Source: JBAYJY01 sp041664945 (GTDB taxonomy: Bacteria; UBP15; UBA6099). From it: 23,646 nt of DNA. Below are positions 6,886 through 14,440 of the stretch, one piece after another. The notes beneath the pieces were generated by a model. That model saw only the letters and a list, made by a program, of their open reading frames with translations. It was not told the origin of the DNA and made no database searches. The position numbers were made by a program, and so were the translations under genes. Location: the NCBI GenBank assembly GCA_041664945.1, contig JBAYJY010000065.1, positions 1 to 23,646 of the forward strand, in the 5' to 3' direction. Positions within the stretch are counted from its first letter, which is position 1. The number at the start of each line of letters is the position of its first letter.

Positions 6886-9441
6886 ATGGCCGGTTTGCTG
6901 CATAATATATTCCTCGCCCTCCTCGCCTTAGCGGCGTCGGAATTGCCTCAGCGCCTGTCGGACGTCAATTCCATTGGACACGGGTTCCGCGTTTTTTTCG
7001 CCGGCCTGTTTTCTATGCCGATAGCGGCGGGCGTTTTTGTAGCTGCGATCCTCACAATCCTTATCGCCGCTCTTCTCGTTCCGATAACGGCTGCGCTGGG
7101 CCTGAGCGCGAGCAACAAACTTTTCTCATTCGGCGCCGTCATCCTTTTCGCAGCGGTATGGGCGGCAAACAAACTCATAATCAAATACCGCAACAGCGTC
7201 AAATACAGACGCTCCATGATAATACCTTTTCACGCGGCCGAAAGCGCCGGCGTCGCGCTCACCGGCTTCAAGGGAAACGGCATAGGCCATTTGGACAGCC
7301 TCGGAATAGCCGTTCCTGACGGATTTATTATCAGCGGCGCCGTTTTTGAACGATGGATATTAATCCGCAAACTCGGAAATCTAATAAAGAAACTCGCCGG
7401 AACTGAGGAAGCCTGCGAGCGTTTCGAAGCGACTCTCCTTGTCGCCAAAACGCCCCGTTTTATTAAAAGAAAACTCAAGAAAGCGCTGCGGCGTTTCGGC
7501 GGCGATAAAATAATCGTGCGTTCTTCATTCCCCGGAGAGGATGGGATCAACACGAGCATGGCGGGAGTTTTCGAATCCAAAACTTCCAACTCCGACCCGG
7601 ACAGCGCCATCTCCACCCTCATCAAAGTCTGGGCCTCCTACTTCTCGCCGCGCGCAACAGCAGCCGGATCCGGCGCCGCTTCTGCCGGGGTTCCTCAATA
7701 CCTGCCGGTCATAGTGCAGCGGAAGATCGATCACGAAGTCATGTTTATCGGCTGCTCGGCGAATTATCTGAACGGCGTCCTCGAGGAAATGGTCATATCC
7801 TACGAAACGCGCGGAGGGGCTGAAGGCCTCGTCAGCTTCAGCCTGTTCACCGGCAATGTCGCCGTAATCGACGGCCCCGGCGTGTTGCCGTTCGCCGACT
7901 CCGTTGTGGCCGATCTGGCGGATATATTGAAAAAACTGGAAGCGCGGTTCGACAAGCCGACGCAGATTGAAGCGGGTTTGCTGAACAACAACCTGTATAT
8001 CTATCAGGCGCGGCCGCTGACCGGCTTTCGGCCGGCGGACACTCTTGTCAACTCATTCATCGTCAACATCAACGACTTCCCGCTCACTCCTCTCTCGCAG
8101 GACCTCTTCATGCTGCCGGACAGCCTCAACAGCCGAATGGCGAAAAAGCTCATTCCTTTCGGCCTTCCTCCGGGGACCGAACTGTTCCGGTTGCACAAGG
8201 GCCGCTATTACCTGCATTACAATTCCGTCCGCAGATATCTTAACCCTCACTATCTTTCCCTGCCGCGCTTCGCCTTGCGCTCTTTCGGCCCTTCGCTTCT
8301 TTCTTGGTCCCGGCTGCTCGCCCTCGGCGGTTTCAGCCGCAGACATTCGGGAATCGTTAAATTGCTGAAAAAAGCGAGCCTCAACGAATCCGCGTCCATC
8401 AGGACGCTTCGCGACAGCGTTCTGCTGCCTCTCTTCAAACTCCAACTCGACCTGTTCGAGGTTTCGGACATGATCGGCAACAGGTACGGCGCCTATGTCG
8501 AAAGAGTGTTCAGCGACAAGCCCGACATCGCGATTCAGGCGATGAAACTTAAAACCGCTCCTCCTGATTCGCCTTGGAAAAAGATGCTCGACGCGCTGTA
8601 CTGGCTTGACCCCGACAACAAAAACGAGGCGGCATACTTTCAGAGACAGTTCGGACACTGGGGAAACCCGGAGTCGGAAGTGGCGGCGCCGAGAATCGCC
8701 GAGGACTTGTCGCCCTGGCTGGCGTTAAAGCCGGAGCGGAAAAATATCGGGCGGCAGTCGGAGAAGCGAACCGATAGCATTTACGCCGCTGTGGAAAACG
8801 CCTTCAAACGCAAATGGTCGGGCAATGTCCTTAATCCCGGATTGGCGGCGTTTCGCTTTTTGCTAAAACGCCACCGGAGAACAATGTCCGTTCGGGAGGA
8901 AATCCGCGACAATCTCAACCGGGCCATGTTCGAGATCAAGAAAAAAGCGATGAAAACAAAATTCGGCGGCGACGCCTTTTTCATGACAATAGACGAGATA
9001 GAAAACGGGACGCCTCTCCCGGAAGCGGTCGAAAAGAGGAAGGCGGATTACAGGAATTTCACGGACGCGCATGCGGAAGCCGTCGTTCACGATCCTGAAA
9101 CAGCCGGCGGAGAATCAAAAGAGCCGGGCGTAATCTCATGCCTCGGAATCGGCAATGAAGTCGTTGAAGGGCCGGCGCTTGTGGCCGACGGGCCAGTGAA
9201 GTTCGTCGGCGGCGGCAAGCCGGCGCTCGTGGTCGGCAGGCCGGACGGGATTTACGGATTAGTCATAAGAGACATATCGGCGCTCGTTATAGAAAGGGGC
9301 AGCCCGCTTTCACACCTTGTTCTTCTTGCAAGGGAGGCGGGAATCCCGGTTCTGATCGGCGCCGCCGGGGTGATGAAGAAAGTCAAAAGCGGCGACCGCC
9401 TGACAATTGACGCCGGGAAGGGAACGTTGCGGATTGGATAA
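6886..9441 (+). CDS. Membrane-anchored PEP synthase/rifampin phosphotransferase-like dikinase
   Basis: This 851-aa protein has a hydrophobic N-terminus (about residues 1-100) with two or three TM helices, then the full dikinase layout. The ATP-grasp PPDK_N domain runs from about residue 120 to 380. It has GFKGNG (K129), IIVRSSFPGED (R212) and an E362 ... YQARP (Q374, R376) triad. The E-x11-Q-x-R spacing equals that recalled for rifampin phosphotransferase. A middle domain of unknown role starts with DFPLTPLSQDLF and extends to about residue 740. The C-terminal PEP-utilising swivelling domain has GSPLSHLVLLAREAGIPV, giving the phospho-carrier histidine H810. Such enzymes move the ATP beta-phosphate through the histidine onto an acceptor (pyruvate, glucan, rifampin). 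Active-site residues appear intact, so it is probably active. The acceptor is unknown; membrane anchoring and the neighbouring GT-C gene point to a lipid or envelope substrate (inference). AAGAGA lies 5 nt before the ATG. Confidence 0.85.
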   Translation: MAGLLHNIFLALLALAASELPQRLSDVNSIGHGFRVFFAGLFSMPIAAGVFVAAILTILIAALLVPITAALGLSASNKLFSFGAVILFAAVWAANKLIIKYRNSVKYRRSMIIPFHAAESAGVALTGFKGNGIGHLDSLGIAVPDGFIISGAVFERWILIRKLGNLIKKLAGTEEACERFEATLLVAKTPRFIKRKLKKALRRFGGDKIIVRSSFPGEDGINTSMAGVFESKTSNSDPDSAISTLIKVWASYFSPRATAAGSGAASAGVPQYLPVIVQRKIDHEVMFIGCSANYLNGVLEEMVISYETRGGAEGLVSFSLFTGNVAVIDGPGVLPFADSVVADLADILKKLEARFDKPTQIEAGLLNNNLYIYQARPLTGFRPADTLVNSFIVNINDFPLTPLSQDLFMLPDSLNSRMAKKLIPFGLPPGTELFRLHKGRYYLHYNSVRRYLNPHYLSLPRFALRSFGPSLLSWSRLLALGGFSRRHSGIVKLLKKASLNESASIRTLRDSVLLPLFKLQLDLFEVSDMIGNRYGAYVERVFSDKPDIAIQAMKLKTAPPDSPWKKMLDALYWLDPDNKNEAAYFQRQFGHWGNPESEVAAPRIAEDLSPWLALKPERKNIGRQSEKRTDSIYAAVENAFKRKWSGNVLNPGLAAFRFLLKRHRRTMSVREEIRDNLNRAMFEIKKKAMKTKFGGDAFFMTIDEIENGTPLPEAVEKRKADYRNFTDAHAEAVVHDPETAGGESKEPGVISCLGIGNEVVEGPALVADGPVKFVGGGKPALVVGRPDGIYGLVIRDISALVIERGSPLSHLVLLAREAGIPVLIGAAGVMKKVKSGDRLTIDAGKGTLRIG

Positions 9442-11212
9442 AGGATTTCTTCTCGTAATAATCCCCACGCTGCTTTTGAACGCGTGCATGTTCGGTTTCG
9501 ATGTCGCCTATTTCAGGCTGAAAGCGCGAAAGAATGACCGCGCCGCGATCGCGCTTATGATTATCTGCGCTCTGCTTGCCGTGTTGAGCCAGCCAGGCAT
9601 GTTCCCGTACATTCTGTTCTTCACTACCGCCGTAATCGTGGCCGACAAGGCGTTTCGCGAGGTCCCCGCTAAACTGCTCGCCTTTTCATTTATCCTCTAT
9701 CTGCTCACCAGTTTTCTTGTTTATAATTGCGGATTCTCAATGCCCATTATCAGGCTGTTCGCGTACAACAATCTTTTCGGCGTGCCGATGGAGCTTTTTG
9801 TCAGGATTATCGGAACCGCCGATCCTTCGCTGACTAATATCATTTCCGGGTTTGTTTCCTCGCAAAGCATGTTCATGTTCAACAACACCAATCCCGGCTT
9901 GTTCTTCATTATATGCGTCGTTTATGCTTATACATTCCTTTTCATAATCAAAAAAGCGGCCCCGGGCGCGCCCGCCCTTCCTCTCCCGATCGAATTTAAG
10001 ATGCCGCGCGCGACCCTTCTCCTGTTCGCTCTTTCATACGCCGCATTCAGAGTTTTCAGCCATTACCCGCCTGCCAGCCTTCCCATAAAAATTTCCCATC
10101 TCATGTCGCTCGCCGCCGCCTTTTTCATCACGGCATTCGCAAAATTCCTTTTTGATCTCGCCGGCGTGAAGAAACAATCAAAATTATTTGTCGGCTTTAT
10201 CTTCGCGGCTTCATTATTTTTAATCCTTTTCAGAATTACTCCCTCAAAGGTTCCTTACGTCTCGGCGACTCAACTCGTCTGGTCCTCAATCCTTCTCCTG
10301 TACATCATTCAGGGAATGACTCTGGCATACAGGGCGGTTAGCGGAAAAGCGACGCTTAAAGCGTTTCTCCTGCTGTTTTTCATGTTCTCTTTCATCGTTC
10401 ACGAACCGCTATACCTGTTTTGCGTTCTCGGCATGCTTGATAATTTATTCGGATTGCGCTTATTCATCGCTGAAGAATCCGCGCGCGTTCCGGGCAATAC
10501 GTCCGCCGGCAACCCGGCGCGCGGCTTTATTCTTGCCATGTCGTCCGTGGCGTTAGTGATTTTTGTCATCGCCTGGATACTGACCGCGCATGTCCGTTCA
10601 GGCTCAGGCAAGGCGCCTCATATGTTTTCCAGATTCGACCTTCCGAAAAAAATCACCGGGTTCAGCCATTCGGAAACAGGCGATGAGATTCACGTCTCGG
10701 GTCCGAAACTTTCATTTTTCATTGACCGGTATGAATATCCTAACAAGGCAGGCTCAACAGCCGTCAATAATGTGACGCCGGACCGCGCGGCCGAAATGTG
10801 CGCGGCTGCCGGGAAGAGGCTTTGCTCGCCTGAGGAGTGGGCGTACTCATGCGCCTCCGGCGACAGCAACACGTTCTACTATCTCGACCCGAAAAAATCC
10901 GAATCCTACAAAATCGTCAATGAAGCGTGCAGTTGGCGCGATAAAATCACAACGGATTACACGCTGAAATGCGGGCAGTATCCGAAATGCAGCAACGCTT
11001 ACAACATTCACGATATGATAGGCAATCTCTGGGAGTGGGTGGAACTGCCGGATAACCCGTCCATGGTCGGAATCATGGGCCCCGGCGAAAGAAACGGCTG
11101 CCAGCGCTGCCGGAGTTGCGACTGGACGGCGATTTTTTATAAAGACCAGATTAAGCTGCTTCCGCTCGATAAGATTGGATTCCGCTGCTGCAAAGACGCC
11201 GGAAAGCGTTGA
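9434..11212 (+). CDS. Polytopic membrane protein with C-terminal SUMF1/FGE-like domain
   Basis: The first 390 or so residues are mostly hydrophobic, with about ten TM helices. The C-terminal 190 residues are a formylglycine-generating-enzyme/SUMF1-type (C-type lectin fold) domain. It has FFIDRYEYPNK, AAGKRLCSPEEWAYSC, NIHDMIGNLWEWV and a closing IGFRCC. True FGEs convert a sulfatase Cys to formylglycine; many relatives are non-catalytic or are iron enzymes of the EgtB/PvdO kind. The region where FGE carries its copper-binding cysteine pair reads GCQRCRSCD, with spacing unlike human FGE, so FGE activity is doubtful. At least ten cysteines suggest disulfides and an extracytoplasmic location. 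The start is taken as the TTG at 9434, which overlaps the dikinase stop by 8 nt and has GGAAGGGAA about 10 nt upstream; the TTG at 9407 is possible but lies deeper in the preceding gene. No sulfatase gene is in the window. Confidence 0.78.
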   Translation: MDKGFLLVIIPTLLLNACMFGFDVAYFRLKARKNDRAAIALMIICALLAVLSQPGMFPYILFFTTAVIVADKAFREVPAKLLAFSFILYLLTSFLVYNCGFSMPIIRLFAYNNLFGVPMELFVRIIGTADPSLTNIISGFVSSQSMFMFNNTNPGLFFIICVVYAYTFLFIIKKAAPGAPALPLPIEFKMPRATLLLFALSYAAFRVFSHYPPASLPIKISHLMSLAAAFFITAFAKFLFDLAGVKKQSKLFVGFIFAASLFLILFRITPSKVPYVSATQLVWSSILLLYIIQGMTLAYRAVSGKATLKAFLLLFFMFSFIVHEPLYLFCVLGMLDNLFGLRLFIAEESARVPGNTSAGNPARGFILAMSSVALVIFVIAWILTAHVRSGSGKAPHMFSRFDLPKKITGFSHSETGDEIHVSGPKLSFFIDRYEYPNKAGSTAVNNVTPDRAAEMCAAAGKRLCSPEEWAYSCASGDSNTFYYLDPKKSESYKIVNEACSWRDKITTDYTLKCGQYPKCSNAYNIHDMIGNLWEWVELPDNPSMVGIMGPGERNGCQRCRSCDWTAIFYKDQIKLLPLDKIGFRCCKDAGKR

Positions 11213-11258
11213 TCCTTTTTTAATAATTGCTTATCCGTGTTGAAAACAACTCGCATAA

Positions 11259-12728
11259 TCAGGGGACTTTTTTTCGAGACATCAAATAACGAAGGTTGTG
11301 CATGAAAAAGAGATCCCGCCTTTTTACGGCGCTGAAAAACAGCGTCAGGTTGATAAGCAGATTAGAGCCGGGCACGAACCTGAACGGATTTTTATTCAAA
11401 AGGGAAATGACCCATTTGGTCGGCAGAATCGGAATCAGCGAAAAGAGATACCTGTACTTGTTAAAGGCGCGCAACCTGATAGCTCCGGCTCCGGCGCCGC
11501 CGTAAAGGCTTCCTTCATCGCCATTTTCTATCCGCTCCCTTTCTTCCTCCGTCAACTCTCCCATTTCAACGGACATCTCGAGTATCTCCGTGCCGGGAAA
11601 GCAGGATAGCCAGTACGAGAGTAGCCTGTCCGGCTTCAGTTCCGCATAGAATTTCACCGCGTCGCGCATCATCTGATGCGTATCGCCCGGAATTCCTACT
11701 ATGTGGTCGATTGAAACTGAAATGCCGCTTTTCTTTATCTGCTCCACATTTCGCCTTACGGTTTCATTGCTGTAATTGCGATGAAACATTTTCCGGCGCT
11801 GGCCGTCGTCTGCGGATTGAACGCCCATGGATATGCATTGGCATCCGCTTTCGGCAAGGCATTTTATTATCTCTTCGTTAAGCATGCTCGGATGCGCGAA
11901 ACAAAAGTAGGGCTTCCCCACGCGTTCCCGATATTTCCCCGCGAATTCCCTCATCCATTCCATCTGCATCGGAAACACATCGTCGTAAAACTTGACCGCC
12001 TTTACGCGGCCCCGTTTCACCGCCTCCTCAAGCTCGGAGACAACATTCTCCACGCTTCTGCGTCGCACTTTCTTCGAGCCCGGCGGCAGTACATTTTTTA
12101 TGCTGTTATGGCAGTAAGTGCACATGTACGGGCATCCGCGGGATGTCATAACCGAATACATTTCCTCAAGAACCGGTATTTTTTTGTAGAAAAGATCCTT
12201 TGCGGGAAGCGGCAGCGTGTCCAGGTCATCCACTGGCATCCAGCCTTCCGAATGACTTATTTCCCCTTCTATCTTCCGCCAAACACCCGGCCTTTGCTCG
12301 TGTCTGCCCTCTTCCAGATCCGACAACACAAGAGGAAACAAAATGTCGGCCTCTGACACAATCAGACAGTCCACCGCCGGCTCGCGTATCACACGTTCCG
12401 GCGTCGCCGTCACATGCACGCCTCCGAATACGGTATGAATGCCCGGCGCATATTTCTTGATTTCCCGGGCAAGCTCCAATGACCAGACGTAATTGGCCGT
12501 TACGCACGAAAAAGCCGCCACATCCGGCTTGTTTTCCAAAATCATTTTCAGCATTTGCGGGCGCTTGTCGAACAGCTTCGCGATTGACGGCATGTCCCAC
12601 ATAAGATGCCCGCCGAACACCGAGGGGTCAAATAGCAAATCCGCCTGATGCCCGGCTTCCCGCGCCTCGGCCGCCAGATATTCCACGCCCAGACTTTCAA
12701 CGCCCATATATATGAACAGGACTTTCAT
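11259..12728 (-). CDS. B12-binding domain radical SAM protein (second of three)
   Basis: This 489-aa class B radical SAM protein has an N-terminal cobalamin-binding domain starting MKVLFIYMGVESLGVEYLA and containing TVFGGVHVTATPE. The radical SAM barrel motif CPYMCTYC places the cluster ligands at C199, C203 and C206. Further family elements include IKKSGISVSIDHIVGIPGDT, a typical late-barrel strand. The C-terminus carries a helical extension with FLSLIPILPTKWV-like hydrophobicity, as in the other two copies. It is convergent with the FGE-like gene (46-bp gap) and divergent from the second propeller gene (205-bp gap). The ATG start has only a weak AGG a few nt upstream. The reaction could be methylation or another radical rearrangement; the substrate cannot be read from sequence. 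Confidence 0.88.
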   Translation of the reverse strand: MKVLFIYMGVESLGVEYLAAEAREAGHQADLLFDPSVFGGHLMWDMPSIAKLFDKRPQMLKMILENKPDVAAFSCVTANYVWSLELAREIKKYAPGIHTVFGGVHVTATPERVIREPAVDCLIVSEADILFPLVLSDLEEGRHEQRPGVWRKIEGEISHSEGWMPVDDLDTLPLPAKDLFYKKIPVLEEMYSVMTSRGCPYMCTYCHNSIKNVLPPGSKKVRRRSVENVVSELEEAVKRGRVKAVKFYDDVFPMQMEWMREFAGKYRERVGKPYFCFAHPSMLNEEIIKCLAESGCQCISMGVQSADDGQRRKMFHRNYSNETVRRNVEQIKKSGISVSIDHIVGIPGDTHQMMRDAVKFYAELKPDRLLSYWLSCFPGTEILEMSVEMGELTEEERERIENGDEGSLYGGAGAGAIRLRAFNKYRYLFSLIPILPTKWVISLLNKNPFRFVPGSNLLINLTLFFSAVKRRDLFFMHNLRYLMSRKKVP

Positions 12729-12898
12729 CTGCCTAATTTTAACACAAACACATTTTGAAAAATACCTTTTCGGCTTTCTCTTCCCGCCTCCAGCCGGTCA
12801 GGTCTGTTCCTTTACGCCCTTTCTTCCGCGTACCCGTCTCTTTTTTCCTCCTTCGCTTTGAATCGCGCCATTGAAAAAGCGCCCGCCGCAACCGCAAC

Positions 12899-12925
12899 TT
12901 GACAGCCGTTTATTTCTGTTATAAT
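12899..12925 (+). promoter_or_regulatory. Putative sigma70-like promoter giving a near-leaderless transcript
   Basis: A perfect TTGACA (12899-12904) and a perfect TATAAT (12920-12925) are separated by 15 bp, short of the optimal 17. The ATG of the second propeller gene is at 12934, only 8 nt beyond the -10 box, so transcription would start at or within a few bases of the start codon. No Shine-Dalgarno sequence is present. The rest of the 205-bp divergent gap is pyrimidine-rich on this strand and shows no other clear element. Confidence 0.5.
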
Positions 12926-12933
12926 TAATTTAT

Positions 12934-14406
12934 ATGGATGATCTCCAGCGGCCTGTTTCAGGCCATTTTATCGTCAGAGCGTTCAAAATACTCAGTCAGG
13001 TGTTTTCAGATTTCATTTTGGGCGGCCTCGGTTATTTCAACAATACCGGCGTTCCCCCGCTCGCGCTTCTGGGCCTTATTATCGGCATCATCCGTTTGAA
13101 TCGAAGACTCAGAAAATCAAAACTCGTTTTCATAATGTACTGGATAGGAATTATTCTGTCCCTCGATTTCATTTTCGCTCTCGCATACGGCGCCGCCGCC
13201 TCATACGGCATTATCGTTATCATTATCCTGGCGCTGCTCTATCTTGCGCTCTTAATCATTCGCAGAATTTGGAAATGGCCCTCCTTCATGACCCGGCTCC
13301 AGCTTTTTGTGGTCCCCGTGGTTTTGCTCGGCGTCATCATCAAGAGCGGCGAATTATGGAACCCGGCCAACCGCTGCAGCCAGATTAACAGCGTGCCGGG
13401 CGTCAGGCTCCTCACTGATAGAAAATATAATTTCACTCAGGTTCCTCATACCGCCATTCCGCGCTTTTTCGTGCCCCGCCCCAAACGCAACGATATTCTC
13501 GTCTGCGACCACGTTTACGTTTACGAAAAAGATATTCTCGTGAAACAGTCTATCAACCGCCTCGACCTTAAAACCGGCGCCCTCACCAACTGGTTCAAAC
13601 GCGGCAATGTGCTCGACATTAAAGAAGACCCCGACTCCGGCTTTATTTACGCCGTCGTTCAGAAAAATTTCCGCGACCCGAAGGCCCCCAATGTCGAACT
13701 CATCAAATTCAGCCCCGACGGCGCTGTTCTCGACCGGAAAAACCTCGGCCTTTCCCGCAACACCTTCTACGGCGCAAGCATCACCATTCTGCCGGATAAA
13801 TTATTCATCACGGTTGAATCCAACTTCTTCTCCTACCTTAAGAAGGACGGTAAACTGGAAAAATTCGATATAATCGGCAACATCGGCACTCCTATATATC
13901 GCACCGAATGGGTTAAGCCTTATCTTTTCGGCACGACTTCCGTCACTCCTCTGTTCGGAAGATTCTTAGGCTCGAGGCATCTTTTAAAGATGAATCTCGA
14001 CACCAAAATTCTCGAAGACTGGCTCTCGGATTATCCGGTCGGGATTTTCGATGTGGAACGCCGGCCAGGCAAAGACCAGCTCGCGGCCAGCAGAAACCTA
14101 ACGAGCGGCGCTTGGCTGATGGACTTCAATCTCAACAAAATCAAAAAACTGGTCGTCCCCGCCGGCGTCAGGGAAATCGAGTTTTCAAAAGACGGCAAGT
14201 ACCTTTTCGCGACAGGATTTTTCGACGGAACTTTTTATGTGATCGACCCTGACAAAAACAAAATTCTGGCCGAAGTTTTTATCGGAAACGGGTCGCGGGG
14301 AATGACCGTCTCAGACGACGGCACGGTTATTGTCGGCGCTTCATGCGGCGTTGTCGGCGTTGATGTCGGCAAGTTCTTAAAAGGTCGCAGGACGAATCAG
14401 GAATAA
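12934..14406 (+). CDS. Membrane protein with C-terminal beta-propeller domain (paralog 2 of 3)
   Basis: This 490-aa protein is the shortest paralog. It has about five hydrophobic helices within the first 140 residues (PPLALLGLIIGIIRL, FIMYWIGIILSLDFIFALAY, IIVIIILALLYLALLII, LFVVPVVLLGVII). A soluble propeller follows from about residue 145 to 485. Its blades include INRLDLKTGALTNW, FSKDGKYLFATGFFDGTFYV and the ending VSDDGTVIVGASCGVVGVDV. The C-terminal blades align by eye with those of the genes at 2500 and 14441. NHL/YVTN-like propellers bind ligands or proteins rather than catalyse, so binding or scaffolding is the likely role (inference). It is divergent from the second radical SAM gene and 34 bp upstream of the third propeller gene, with which it is probably co-transcribed. 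Confidence 0.78.
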   Translation: MDDLQRPVSGHFIVRAFKILSQVFSDFILGGLGYFNNTGVPPLALLGLIIGIIRLNRRLRKSKLVFIMYWIGIILSLDFIFALAYGAAASYGIIVIIILALLYLALLIIRRIWKWPSFMTRLQLFVVPVVLLGVIIKSGELWNPANRCSQINSVPGVRLLTDRKYNFTQVPHTAIPRFFVPRPKRNDILVCDHVYVYEKDILVKQSINRLDLKTGALTNWFKRGNVLDIKEDPDSGFIYAVVQKNFRDPKAPNVELIKFSPDGAVLDRKNLGLSRNTFYGASITILPDKLFITVESNFFSYLKKDGKLEKFDIIGNIGTPIYRTEWVKPYLFGTTSVTPLFGRFLGSRHLLKMNLDTKILEDWLSDYPVGIFDVERRPGKDQLAASRNLTSGAWLMDFNLNKIKKLVVPAGVREIEFSKDGKYLFATGFFDGTFYVIDPDKNKILAEVFIGNGSRGMTVSDDGTVIVGASCGVVGVDVGKFLKGRRTNQE

Positions 14407-14440
14407 TTCCAATTATCCGCAGTTTGGAGTAGAATACCTT

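Noticed and set aside
11177..11224. Possible terminator for the FGE-like gene, with GGATTCCG/CGGAA...ATCC followed by six Ts
   Set aside because: The stem is discontinuous with an asymmetric bulge, a long loop and lies mostly inside the coding end; not convincing.
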